Part shown: one piece after another, positions 16,204 through 24,264 of the stretch
Layout of the letters: the number at the start of each line of letters is the position of its first letter
Numbering within the stretch: the first letter of the stretch is position 1
Source: Prochloraceae cyanobacterium
Lineage (GTDB): Bacteria > Cyanobacteriota > Cyanobacteriia > Cyanobacteriales > JASJDA01
Reading direction: 5' to 3'
DNA: 37,492 nt
Assembly: GCA_030065755.1 (NCBI GenBank)
Contig: JASJDA010000036.1
Span: 1 to 37,492, forward strand
Notes under the pieces: model-generated
What the model was told of the DNA's origin: nothing
The model's database searches: none
The model's input: the letters and a program-made list of their open reading frames with translations, nothing else
Translations under genes and position numbers: made by a program

Positions 16204-17063
16204 TGCATTTTTTTATGATTCTCACTGCTTTAGCACTAGCTGTTATTCTGAGATTGCTAAAATTGCCAATAGGTAAAAATTGGCGACAGCGGTGGCATCG
16301 ATCGCTGTTTGTGTTCCTTTTACCTCCCCTACTCCTGTTAATGACTGTTTCGAGCATACTTTGTATGGGGCCTCAAGGACATATGTTAGGCTTACAGGCA
16401 AGTTGGTTGAGTTATTTATTAGCTGGATTTTTTGTTGGTATTGCTATTATATTGCTCCTCAAATTGACATATCTCGGATATCTTTGCGAGCGACAGGTTA
16501 GGGAATATTCTCAGCAGTTAGTAGCAGGAAAAATGGCGCGTATTTTAGAAATAGATTTTCCCTACAGCGCCCAAATCGGCTTTTGGCATTCCGAACTAGT
16601 AGTGAGTAGAGGTTTATTAAATAGTCTCGATAGAGAACACTTAAAGGCAGTTTTAGCCCACGAACAAGCCCATTATTATTATCGGGATACTTTCTATTTT
16701 TTCTGGTTGAGTTGGTTGCGCTCTTTGACTGCGTGGTTGCCCAATACCGACACTCTCTGGCAAGAGCTTTTATTATTAAGAGAAATGCGTGCCGATGCTT
16801 GGGCGGCTGAAAGAATTGATGCTTTGCTTTTAGCAGAATCATTGGTAATAGTAGCTAAAAATGCGATCGAGTCAGATGACTTGAATTTTTCTGATGATTT
16901 TTGTGCTGCACTAAGTTGTAGCGTCCCTCGCGATCGACTTGCAGAAAGAATTGATGCTTTATTATCTCAACCAAACTTATTGCCCTCTTCTAGTTATTAT
17001 TGGTATTTAAGTTCGATATTTTTCGCACTTCTTCCCCTGACAATGGTGCCGTTTCATTATTGA
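16203..17063 (+). CDS. M56 (BlaR1-like) membrane metallopeptidase
   Basis: The 286 residues start with two or three membrane helices (ILTALALAVILRLLKLP, FVFLLPPLLLLMTVSSIL and YLLAGFFVGIAIILLLKLTY). A zinc protease domain follows, with HEQAH at residues 153-157 and the third-ligand motif EMRADAWAAE near 198, then a C-terminal helix. It lacks the beta-lactam sensor domain of BlaR1, so the signal it senses is unknown. It should cleave, directly or indirectly, the BlaI-type repressor encoded immediately upstream (1-base overlap). Confidence 0.9.
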   Translation: MHFFMILTALALAVILRLLKLPIGKNWRQRWHRSLFVFLLPPLLLLMTVSSILCMGPQGHMLGLQASWLSYLLAGFFVGIAIILLLKLTYLGYLCERQVREYSQQLVAGKMARILEIDFPYSAQIGFWHSELVVSRGLLNSLDREHLKAVLAHEQAHYYYRDTFYFFWLSWLRSLTAWLPNTDTLWQELLLLREMRADAWAAERIDALLLAESLVIVAKNAIESDDLNFSDDFCAALSCSVPRDRLAERIDALLSQPNLLPSSSYYWYLSSIFFALLPLTMVPFHY

Positions 17064-17086
17064 CTTATCTTGAAATTATTAAATAA

Positions 17087-17701
17087 ATGAACATTTTTTT
17101 AAAAAACACTGATATTATAGATTGGGAACACGTAGAAGTTCTTAATTTAGCCAAAAAACTTGCAGCAGAAACAGAAGAAGAAATTGTCAAAAATTGTTTT
17201 GAGTTTGTTAGAGATAAAATCAGTCACAGTTCCGATTATCAAATGAATCCTGTTACTTGTAAGGCTTCTGAAGTGCTAACAAAAAAAACAGGTTATTGTT
17301 ACGCTAAAAGTCATTTACTAGGAGCCTTATTAAGAGCCAATGGAATTCCAGTAGGTTTTTGCTATCAAAGATTGAGCGTTTACGAAAACGGCGAACCTTA
17401 TTGCTTACACGGCTTTAATGCTGTCTATTTGACTGGAATTGGTTGGTATCGTATCGATGCTAGAGGCAATAAAAAAGGCGTAAACGCTCAATTTACACCG
17501 CCAAAAGAACAGTTGGCTTATAGTATTAATTTTCCTGAAGAAGTAGACTGCAAGAGAGTATTTTCAGAACCTTTACCAATAGTAGTAAAAGCATTGCAAA
17601 CTTATAAAAGTTGGAATGAATTATTAAATAATCTCCCAGATCTTCCAGCAACAAAATTAAGAGAATTTGATTCTAGAATAGAGCCAAAATATGTTTTTTA
17701 A
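17087..17701 (+). CDS. Transglutaminase-like cysteine peptidase family protein
   Basis: The 204-residue protein has a transglutaminase core. Cys71 in GYCYAKSHLLGALLRANGIP, His in PYCLHGFNAVY near residue 107 and Asp in GWYRIDARG near 125 form the expected Cys-His-Asp triad. Such domains act as peptidases, amidases or cross-linking enzymes. There is no signal peptide, so it is likely cytoplasmic. It starts 23 bases after the M56 peptidase stop, which suggests a three-gene run with blaI and M56, although co-regulation is an inference. Confidence 0.88.
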   Translation: MNIFLKNTDIIDWEHVEVLNLAKKLAAETEEEIVKNCFEFVRDKISHSSDYQMNPVTCKASEVLTKKTGYCYAKSHLLGALLRANGIPVGFCYQRLSVYENGEPYCLHGFNAVYLTGIGWYRIDARGNKKGVNAQFTPPKEQLAYSINFPEEVDCKRVFSEPLPIVVKALQTYKSWNELLNNLPDLPATKLREFDSRIEPKYVF

Positions 17702-17978
17702 TTAGTTGTTGATTTAGTAGCGATCGCTAGCGATCGACGTTTTAAATGCATAATTGTTGTATTTTGTCAAGATAGCAAGGCAAATATTTTTGGCGACAAA
17801 ACTATTATTATTAACTTTTGTAAATTAACTGAAATACCTGTTAAACTAGGAAAGTTGTTAAATATAAAGAAAAAATAAACTTAGATCTACTCACCCATAA
17901 TCGGCTAATCATTTGTAGCTGACCTAGTTTCCATGCGCCAAAATTCCTGTTATTTGCCTAATAATTAATTGAGAATAC
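17702..17978. other. AT-rich leader region of desA
   Basis: 277 bases with no gene. A GCGATCGC site lies near 17721. Long leaders are common for cold-induced cyanobacterial desaturase genes, but no specific motif can be assigned here. Confidence 0.4.
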
Positions 17979-19049
17979 ATGAAAGCATCAATAATTAGAC
18001 CAAAAGAAAATTCACAACTACCAACCATTCCTTCGCAATTAACTCTAAGAGATATTATCAAAACTCTTCCTAGTGAAGTCTTTACTAAAAATATGACCCA
18101 AGCTTGGCTGACAGTCATAGTGAGCGTTTTATGCGCAGCAGTAGGCTATTTGGGATTAATCTTATCTCCTTGGTGGTTACTACCACCATTATGGGTATTT
18201 ACTGGTACTACTTTAGCTGGTTGGTTTGTCATTGGACATGATTGCGGTCATCGTAGTTTTGCTAAGCGAAACTGGGTTAATAACCTAGTCGGACAATTGC
18301 TAATGTTGCCTTTAATGTATCCTTTCCATAGTTGGCGAATTTTACACAACCATCACCACAAACATACAAATAAATTAGGTGTCGATAATGCTTGGGATCC
18401 TTTAACTGTAGAAGTTTACGAGACTATGCCAGGTTGGGTAAAGTGGTGGTACCAAAGAATTCGAGGCAACTTTTGGTGGATTGGTTCAATTGTTCATAAG
18501 GTACAGCTACACTTTAATTGGAGCAAATTTGAGGGCAAAGAACGGCAACAAATTAAATTTTCTGCCATCTTAGTTTTAGTTACTGGAACTATCTTTTTTC
18601 CTACTCTCCTTCTAACTACAGGAATTTGGGGATTTGTCAAGTTTTGGCTACTTCCTTGGCTGATATATCACTTTTGGACTAGTACTTTTACCCTAGTCCA
18701 TCACACCATGTCAGAAATTACTTTTAAACCCCCTGCACAATGGAACGAAGCAGAAGCACAGTTAACAGGTACTGTTCACTGCGATTATCCCTTTTGGGTA
18801 GAGTTTCTCTGCCATCATATTAATGTCCACATCCCACACCATGTCTCTACTGGAATTCCTTCTTACAACCTCCGTAAAGCTCATGAAAGTCTGAAGCAAA
18901 ATTGGGGTGAATATATCTACGAGTGTAAGTTCTCATGGGATTTAATGCAGAAAATTACCACTCAGTGTCATCTTTATGATGCGGAAGCAAATTATATTAG
19001 TTTTACTCAACACGATCGAGCTAAAAGCCTGAAAGCAAATATCATCTAG
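17979..19049 (+). CDS. desA: Acyl-lipid Delta12 fatty-acid desaturase DesA
   Basis: DesA introduces the Delta12 double bond into oleoyl chains of membrane glycerolipids, using ferredoxin, in thylakoid and plasma membranes. It is a key factor in cold tolerance. The 356 residues have the three His boxes of the di-iron site: HDCGH at 87-91, HNHHH at 123-127 and HIPHH near 290. Hydrophobic membrane spans lie between them. The N-terminal LRDIIKTLPSEVF and the C-terminal QCHLYDAEANYISF match what I recall of cyanobacterial DesA. Length is normal. A tnpB element begins within a few bases of the stop codon. Confidence 0.95.
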   Translation: MKASIIRPKENSQLPTIPSQLTLRDIIKTLPSEVFTKNMTQAWLTVIVSVLCAAVGYLGLILSPWWLLPPLWVFTGTTLAGWFVIGHDCGHRSFAKRNWVNNLVGQLLMLPLMYPFHSWRILHNHHHKHTNKLGVDNAWDPLTVEVYETMPGWVKWWYQRIRGNFWWIGSIVHKVQLHFNWSKFEGKERQQIKFSAILVLVTGTIFFPTLLLTTGIWGFVKFWLLPWLIYHFWTSTFTLVHHTMSEITFKPPAQWNEAEAQLTGTVHCDYPFWVEFLCHHINVHIPHHVSTGIPSYNLRKAHESLKQNWGEYIYECKFSWDLMQKITTQCHLYDAEANYISFTQHDRAKSLKANII

Positions 19050-19060
19050 CTTTTGACACT

Positions 19061-19082
19061 CCCACGGCTGAAAGCGCGTGGG
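19061..19082. repeat. Right-end hairpin of the tnpB element
   Basis: CCCACG and CGTGGG pair with GCT/AGC inside. On the minus strand this lies 23 bases after the tnpB stop. In TnpB systems the right end, together with the 3' part of tnpB, yields the guide RNA, and the guide would read outward into the end of desA. Confidence 0.6.
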
Positions 19083-19104
19083 ATTCTTGGTTCAAAGACA
19101 AAAC

Positions 19105-20280
19105 TTACTCTAACAGGTTCTCACCAGCTAAAATAGCGGTTTCATCTCCCCAAGCTTGAAATCCCGTATGCCCTACGGTACTCAATCCAATAGAGAGTAT
19201 GTTCCTAGCTGCGTTTTCATCTCTATCTAAGACGCAGCCACACTTGCATTGATGTGTTCGGGTACTGAGTGTCTTAGTTACTTTTGCTCCACACTCCGAA
19301 CAGTTGACCGATGTATATTGTGGTGGCACAGCAACGGTTATTTTGCCAAACTTATACCCAAAATACTCTATCCATACTCTAAATTGATACCACCCCGCGT
19401 CAGTTATTGACTTGGCCAGATTATGATTTTTGACCATGTTCGCTACTCTCAAGTCTTCATAGGCGACTACATCATTAGATGTGATTACGCACCGTGCCAA
19501 CTTTATGGCATGGTCTTTACGCTGCCTGCTTATCTTGAGGTGCTTGATGGCGTATCTTTTTCTAGCCTTATGGTAGTTGCTAGACTGAGGCTTTTTACCT
19601 AAAACATACTTCTTAGACTTACGACGATTGCATCGATTGAGAGCTTTTTCCCCTTTTCGATAAAATCTAGGGTTCTCAATTTGATTCCCCTTATCGTCAG
19701 TATAGAAGTGATTCAGTCCTACATCTAAGCCAATTTCCGAGTAGGATGGTTCTACTTTTTCTCTAGTGTCTACATCGACCAAAAACTGACAATAGTAGCC
19801 ATCAGCACGTCTAACTATCCTGACTCGCTTAATCTGTTTCTCCCTGTACCAGAGTAGATTGCGAGTACCTTTTAGCTTAACCTTGCCAATGGCTTTTTTG
19901 TCAGAAAAAGTGATGTATTTCCTATCATCCGATAACTTCCAGCCAGTAGTTTTGTATTCTACCGAACGAGAATGTCTGCGGAACTTAGGAAAACCTTTCT
20001 TACCAGGAATATTTTTCTTGCAGTTGTTGTAGAAACGAGATATGGCTGCCCAGGCTCTATCGGCACTAGATTGTCTCGCCATTGAGTTGAGTTGGGCAGC
20101 AAAGGAAAATTCAGCAGCCAGAACTTTGCAGTAAGCACTCAAGTCATATTTGCCGACTCCTTTATTGTCCATCCAATAGCGCAAAGCTTTATTACGGATA
20201 AACTGAGCTGTTCTGATTGCTTCATCTATTGCCAAACACTGTTTATGCTTGGCGTATATCTTCATTTCTAAAACTAGCAT
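19105..20280 (-). CDS. tnpB: TnpB, RNA-guided nuclease of IS200/IS605 type
   Basis: The 391-residue OrfB/TnpB looks intact. The RuvC residues are Asp in IGLDVGLNHF, Glu in VAYEDLRVANM and Asp in LDRDENAARNI. The zinc ribbon is CSEC..CKCGC. The N-terminal helix-rich region (IRTAQFIRNKALRYWMDN) and the conserved GKKGFPKFRRHSRSVEYKT are present. TnpB proteins are ancestors of Cas12 and cut DNA next to a short motif under guidance of an RNA made from the element's right end. The N-terminus (MLVLEMKIYAKHKQ) is normal. Nothing is truncated or frameshifted. Confidence 0.95.
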   Translation of the reverse strand: MLVLEMKIYAKHKQCLAIDEAIRTAQFIRNKALRYWMDNKGVGKYDLSAYCKVLAAEFSFAAQLNSMARQSSADRAWAAISRFYNNCKKNIPGKKGFPKFRRHSRSVEYKTTGWKLSDDRKYITFSDKKAIGKVKLKGTRNLLWYREKQIKRVRIVRRADGYYCQFLVDVDTREKVEPSYSEIGLDVGLNHFYTDDKGNQIENPRFYRKGEKALNRCNRRKSKKYVLGKKPQSSNYHKARKRYAIKHLKISRQRKDHAIKLARCVITSNDVVAYEDLRVANMVKNHNLAKSITDAGWYQFRVWIEYFGYKFGKITVAVPPQYTSVNCSECGAKVTKTLSTRTHQCKCGCVLDRDENAARNILSIGLSTVGHTGFQAWGDETAILAGENLLE

Positions 20281-20411
20281 ACTATTATGCTAGCATATCA
20301 GCGTAACTTTTTCGACTAAAATATCATTAACGCTGACTGCGGATAAATCCGCTATTAGTTTTCATCCCAGGTCTAAAGACACTGGGCTTTCAACTGCGTC
20401 GATTACTGTAA

Positions 20412-21620
20412 TTAGCCGATCGCCTTTTCGAGATGAACTGGAATTACGCCAAAAGCAATTAATTTTGCGGGAATATCTCGCAACAATGGCCACCGCAAGA
20501 AAAATGGTGGTTGTTTAAAGGATTGGTTTGAATCTAAAGCACGAGCAATAATTTGTTTTTGTATTAAAACCTGAAAAGCTTGAATGACTCGCGTGGGTAA
20601 TTCTCGCTGACGCTGTATTTGAGCTAAATCTGGCAACCAAACTCTACCTGCTTTTAGAGAAGGACTGAGAATATTCGCTGCCACGACAGCATCTTGAATG
20701 GCATAATTAATACCAACTCCACCCACGGGAGACATTGTGTGTGCGGCATCTCCGATCGCTAAGAAACCAGGTCGATACCAGCGAGTGAGTCGATCGGAGT
20801 TAACCGATAAAAAAGCAATTTGACTCCATTCTTGCAAACAATCTACTCTGTCTTTTAACTCTGGTACGAGATCGGCGATCGAGTTTCTTAGTGCTTCTAT
20901 TCCTTCACTACGGACTCGATGGTAACTTCCTTTGAAGATAATATAACCGACTTGTAAAGTATCTTTGCGATCGATAATTACTGCCATATGGCCCCTTTGG
21001 ATGCGCCCTTTCAATCCTTCTAACCAGCTATCGTCACTGGGAATGCGGGGAAGAGAAAACCACAAAACATCCATTGGTGGAGACGTGGAGACACTTTGCA
21101 AACCTGCTTTTTCTCGTAAATGGGAACAGCGTCCGTTTGCTCCTACTGTTAATGTTGCCCTGATTTCGTGCCAGCCACCATCTCCTTTGTAACGCACTCC
21201 TAAAATCTCGCCATTTTCTTCTACTAACTCGCGAACGTTCGCTCCCATAATCAGTTTAAAGTTAGGGTAGGTTTTCGCTTCTTCTACCACTGTTTCTAAA
21301 AAGCGAACTTGAGGCAATATCGTAATATAAGGATATTTTGTTTTTAACAGGCTCAAATCGACAAATTTTATCGAACTTTCAGTAGTCTCGAATACTCCTT
21401 GACTTACTTTAGAATGGGCCATTGCTAGCAAGCGATCGGCTAAACCCAATTCCTCCATTATTTCCATTATTGATGGGTGCAGGGTATCGCCGCGAAAACT
21501 GCGATCGAAGTCTTTATGGGCTTCTAATAAGGTTACATCTATTCCTTGACGGGCTAATAACAAGGCTAATACCGTTCCAGCAGGTCCGCCACCGACGATC
21601 GCGCAAGTTGAGTACTCCAT
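20412..21620 (-). CDS. FAD-dependent aromatic-ring-type monooxygenase (UbiH/PHBH superfamily)
   Basis: The 402-residue flavoprotein has the dinucleotide-binding GGGPAG at the N-terminus (CAIVGGGPAGTVLALLLARQ). It has a Glu that binds ribose (LLEAH) and the second FAD motif GDAAHTMSPVGGVGINYAIQ near residue 293. This is the PHBH/UbiH group, which hydroxylates aromatic or quinone substrates with NAD(P)H and O2. The substrate here is unknown. The C-terminal hydrophobic stretch is typical of membrane-peripheral members. The tnpB element lies directly downstream of its stop. Confidence 0.87.
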   Translation of the reverse strand: MEYSTCAIVGGGPAGTVLALLLARQGIDVTLLEAHKDFDRSFRGDTLHPSIMEIMEELGLADRLLAMAHSKVSQGVFETTESSIKFVDLSLLKTKYPYITILPQVRFLETVVEEAKTYPNFKLIMGANVRELVEENGEILGVRYKGDGGWHEIRATLTVGANGRCSHLREKAGLQSVSTSPPMDVLWFSLPRIPSDDSWLEGLKGRIQRGHMAVIIDRKDTLQVGYIIFKGSYHRVRSEGIEALRNSIADLVPELKDRVDCLQEWSQIAFLSVNSDRLTRWYRPGFLAIGDAAHTMSPVGGVGINYAIQDAVVAANILSPSLKAGRVWLPDLAQIQRQRELPTRVIQAFQVLIQKQIIARALDSNQSFKQPPFFLRWPLLRDIPAKLIAFGVIPVHLEKAIG

Positions 21621-21835
21621 AATTTTATCTCTCTTTTATATAAAAAACTGAACCGTATAGTTTCATAATACTCAAAAAAAATAGGGATTTTCTGGAGCTT
21701 TAAAAAAAGTTAACGTGGCGCGCTTATTTTTTAGTCCGAAGCGCGATCGAACCTGCTCTTTCCTAGGCAAAAATATCTAATGATATCTACTATTAAGCTA
21801 TAAATAACATTAGGTTTTTCTTAAAATAATTGTAC
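21621..21835. other. AT-rich region upstream of the FAD monooxygenase
   Basis: No gene is seen. It holds the likely promoter for the minus-strand monooxygenase and, at its right edge, the -10 box of the candidate RNA on the plus strand. Confidence 0.45.
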
Positions 21836-21841
21836 TATAAT
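21836..21841 (+). promoter_or_regulatory. TATAAT -10 box of the candidate RNA
   Basis: A perfect TATAAT lies 7 bases before ATTCCCT, the first arm of the closing stem. No good -35 is seen 16-18 bases upstream, where the sequence is T-rich. The position fits a start near 21848. Confidence 0.5.
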
Positions 21842-21847
21842 AATTGT

Positions 21848-22128
21848 ATTCCCTTAGGATTTACCAGAGGATAACCCTAAGCCACGTGGTGCTTGCCGTA
21901 AGCAACACGGACTATTCAACCGAAGAAAGCCCCAGAGGGAATTCTTTTATCAGAGATGGTAACAAGATAGGTTTAAAACCTCCTTCAAAGTGAGTAACGC
22001 TTGAATAGTAAGTTTAGCTCAGTCACCGATGGAGCGAAACTATTAATAATACTGCTATTAGTAGTTATTGATAGGTTTTTAGTAGGTGCCAATAAAATTA
22101 ACCCCCCGCATAAATAAGGGGGTGTTTT
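21848..22128 (+). ncRNA. Candidate structured RNA, class unknown
   Basis: This gene-free stretch is rich in consistent helices. ATTCCCT (21848-21854) pairs with AGGGAAT. TTAGG pairs with CCTAA. CGTG-TGCTT pairs with AAGCA-CACG around GCCGT. ACTATTCAA (21911-21919) pairs with TTGAATAGT (22001-22009), crossing the first helix as a possible pseudoknot. GTTT-GCTC pairs with GAGC-AAAC, and a long AT stem-loop lies at about 22039-22074. A TATAAT box precedes it and a terminator ends it. No open reading frame is credible. A 6S-type RNA was considered, but I cannot confirm it. A shorter RNA ending near 21948 (TTCTTTTAT after the first helix) is also possible. Confidence 0.5.
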
Positions 22129-22130
22129 AA
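22102..22130. terminator. Bidirectional terminator between the candidate RNA and vipp1
   Basis: ACCCCC pairs with GGGGGT around an AT loop (GCATAAATAA). TGTTTTAATTT follows on the plus strand and TTAATTTTATT on the minus strand. It lies just past the vipp1 stop codon, so it can end both transcripts. Confidence 0.75.
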
Positions 22131-22131
22131 T

Positions 22132-22899
22132 TTAGAGATTTTTGAATTGATTTTCAAGATCTTCTAATTCTGCATCAACTGCTGAATCTGAGCCAGATTT
22201 TTCTTTTTTTGCTGATGGTAATTCTCCTGCGGGTTTAGAAGTACCAGCTAGCTGAGCCTTCATTGCTGCTAATTCATCTTCTACCCCACTACCCCCTTCT
22301 AACTGAGCAAACTGTTGTTCCAAACTAGAACCTTGAAGCTCTGATGCTGACTGAGATTCAGCTTCTAGTGCTAAGACCTTTTCTTCCATGCGCTCGAAGG
22401 CTGCCATAGCGCCACTAGTTCCTATATTATTCAAGGTACTTTGTAGCTCTTTGTTGGCTTTAGCAGCTTTAGCTCTTGCTTGGAGTATATTTTTCTTGCT
22501 CTTAGCTTCAGCAATTTTACCCTCTAAGTTTTTGAGGGTACCTTTAAGGGTTTGCACTTGATTACTTTGTGCGTCGAGCTGTAATTTTAAACTATTAGCA
22601 GTGTCGGCATAATTTTTTTTGCGTACTAAAGCTTGACGAGCGAGGTTTTCATCTCCTTTGCTTAGAGCTAATTGCGCTCGCTGTTGCCATTTTTTGGTTT
22701 CTGCTGAGCTATTGTTGTATTGCTGCTCGGTTCGTTTTTGTTCTGCAATTGCCCTGGCTACCGCTTGACGCAATTGTACCAGTTGCTCTTGCATGTCTAT
22801 TAATGCTTGCTCTAGTATTTTTTCTGGGTCTTCAGCTTTGCTAATTAGATCGTTAGTATTAGCTCTAATAACTCTGCCTAGACGATCGAATAATCCCAT
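22132..22899 (-). CDS. vipp1: Vipp1/IM30, PspA-family membrane-remodelling protein
   Basis: Vipp1 forms large ESCRT-III-like rings and rods on the inner face of plasma and thylakoid membranes. It is needed for thylakoid biogenesis and membrane stress repair. The 255 residues start with the amphipathic helix MGLFDRLGRVIRANTNDLIS and continue as the long PspA coiled coil, with A-L-rich heptads to about 185. The extra C-terminal helix typical of Vipp1 ends in AELEDLENQFKNL. That extension separates Vipp1 from plain PspA. No psp operon partner is present, which is normal for cyanobacteria. Confidence 0.95.
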   Translation of the reverse strand: MGLFDRLGRVIRANTNDLISKAEDPEKILEQALIDMQEQLVQLRQAVARAIAEQKRTEQQYNNSSAETKKWQQRAQLALSKGDENLARQALVRKKNYADTANSLKLQLDAQSNQVQTLKGTLKNLEGKIAEAKSKKNILQARAKAAKANKELQSTLNNIGTSGAMAAFERMEEKVLALEAESQSASELQGSSLEQQFAQLEGGSGVEDELAAMKAQLAGTSKPAGELPSAKKEKSGSDSAVDAELEDLENQFKNL

Positions 22900-22966
22900 G
22901 ATGCTATTCTTATTTTATTCAGGATGGTTATTTTTACCCAAAATTTATTTGGTTTTATAGCCTTGA

Positions 22967-22997
22967 GTTAAAAGGGCGGCTTTGCAAGCCCTTTAAC
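22967..22997. repeat. Hairpin upstream of vipp1
   Basis: GTTAAAAGGGC and GCCCTTTAAC pair with one bulged A around GGCTTTGCAA. It could terminate the minus-strand transcript coming from the 265-residue gene or serve as a vipp1 leader element. TTTTTG follows on the plus strand a few bases on. Confidence 0.5.
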
Positions 22998-23162
22998 CCG
23001 ATCGTTTTTGATATCTCCGTTGAGTAAGGTTAAATTTATTTTTTTAGGTTTTGATATATTATTCTAGATACTTTAGCATAAAGTCTGACAGTAAAGGTAT
23101 TGAAAAGTCCCGCATTCGAGCATTCGACCATTCAAAAGTAATAAGCCCGATCTCGCAGAGAG

Positions 23163-23181
23163 CCGCTCCGCAGCGCGGGGA
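23163..23181. repeat. GC-rich palindromic repeat
   Basis: CCGCTCCGCAGCGCGGGG is an imperfect GC-rich palindrome like those near 2757 and 3311, in an otherwise AT-rich spacer. Confidence 0.35.
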
Positions 23182-23308
23182 TTCAAACCACCGTACGTCG
23201 CCAATCCGACGTTACCTTAATACTACCTACTTTGTTGGCTTTGAGTTTAGATATTTTGGTATGTAACATTTGCAAATCTTGGTTTAGCCAAAGCGATCGA
23301 CTTATAAT

Positions 23309-24106
23309 TTATCGCTCGGTAGAAAATGGAGGGATATTCACTCCCTCTCTTGCAGGCTGAACTATATAAGATTTAGTCAGATGTGGACGCATAGAAGGAG
23401 GTAATAAAGCTGAAGCTAAATCAGAATATGCTCCTGGTATAACTTGAGGGCTATTAGTTACAACAGCTGCAGAGTTAGGTTGGTTAGCAGCTGAGGACTT
23501 ATTGCTATTGGCTTGCAGAGTTGCGATCGTATCTAAATCTAAGTTAACAAATTCTTTAACTGCTAAATTAGGAACGTTGGCAACAGTTGGCTCTGATGAA
23601 GTTTCTAATTGAATTGCTGTAGTTTGAGTTTTAAAGAATTTCTCTTTTGGGATCGATGCTAAACCCAAGAGAATATTAGCGCCTAGGAAAATCAATATTG
23701 AACTTATTCCTAGGGGAGTTAGTAGCCTAGGTGTCTTACTCTTACTTTTGGCGGAGGGGATGGGGCAAATTAGATCCGATCGAGATTCTAAATAAGGCTC
23801 GAGGGATTGATTATCGGTTAGGGTCTGTAAAGGAGCTTTATCTTTTAGAGGTACTATCTTAAAAAATAGAAGCACTGACTGACCCAGCAAGGAAAAATGT
23901 TCTGTAGCAAGAGAAAAGCTTCTTTGTTCTCGGGTTGAGTCAGCTTCGCTACGATTATAAGATTGCAACTCTATATTATGTTGGTTAGGAACTGACAATC
24001 CCTCGACCTGGCTTATTTCTGTTTGTTGATGGCTATGGCAGTTTAATTTTTCTTCTGGGTGCGAGCAATTTTCGTTTTGAGTCTCAGTCGCAGGATATTT
24101 TGTCAT
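23309..24106 (-). CDS. Hypothetical single-pass membrane protein
   Basis: The 265 residues have a polar, Ser/Gln/His-rich N-terminal half. One transmembrane helix lies near residues 150-168 (LGISSILIFLGANILLGLAS). A Thr/Asn/Pro-rich region outside the membrane follows, ending ..SALLPPSMRPHLTKSYIVQP..FSTER. The last part looks like the conserved tail of a cyanobacterial envelope or septal hypothetical protein; I recall the style but no function. It is divergent from the DUF721 gene, 158 bases away. Confidence 0.7.
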   Translation of the reverse strand: MTKYPATETQNENCSHPEEKLNCHSHQQTEISQVEGLSVPNQHNIELQSYNRSEADSTREQRSFSLATEHFSLLGQSVLLFFKIVPLKDKAPLQTLTDNQSLEPYLESRSDLICPIPSAKSKSKTPRLLTPLGISSILIFLGANILLGLASIPKEKFFKTQTTAIQLETSSEPTVANVPNLAVKEFVNLDLDTIATLQANSNKSSAANQPNSAAVVTNSPQVIPGAYSDLASALLPPSMRPHLTKSYIVQPAREGVNIPPFSTER

Positions 24107-24264
24107 TAGCCTATTTACAACAATGAGTTTTTTAGATTTTGTTGTGGAAGTTGATTTTTTTCTCGTCTTCGCTGTAGTTTATTACAACTACTTGTAAAAA
24201 TCAATTTATAGGTTAATTTGTTGAGCTAATTTAATTTTAAATACTTATATTTTTTTTGCAATTT

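Larger units (their letters stand above)
19050..20410 (-). mobile_element. IS200/IS605-family element carrying only tnpB
   Basis: The element lies between desA and the FAD monooxygenase gene. Its right end is the hairpin at 19061-19082 (CCCACG..CGTGGG) flanked by TTGACACTCC and GGATTCTTGG. Its left end is an imperfect hairpin near 20368-20388 (CCCAG..CTGGG) flanked by TTTTCATC and CTTTCAACTGC. No tnpA is present, so it would need a transposase in trans. Exact boundaries are uncertain; the left tip may follow TTAC at 20407-20410 (minus-strand sense). Confidence 0.75.
22900..23308. other. Intergenic region between vipp1 and the next minus-strand gene
   Basis: It contains a hairpin (22967-22997: GTTAAAAGGGC / GCCCTTTAAC), a GC-rich palindromic patch near 23163-23181 and the vipp1 promoter. 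A TTTGAATCC segment on the minus strand near 23190 resembles a tRNA T-arm but cannot be folded into a tRNA. No coding region is convincing. Confidence 0.5.

Noticed and set aside
21848-22034. Assignment of the candidate RNA as 6S RNA
   Set aside because: Size and promoter could fit, but the visible closing stem spans only about 92 nt and I could not form the large central bubble with confidence; left as unclassified.
23150-23225. Possible tRNA on the minus strand of the vipp1 upstream region
   Set aside because: A TTTGAATCC segment resembles a T-arm, but no acceptor, D or anticodon stems can be formed around it.
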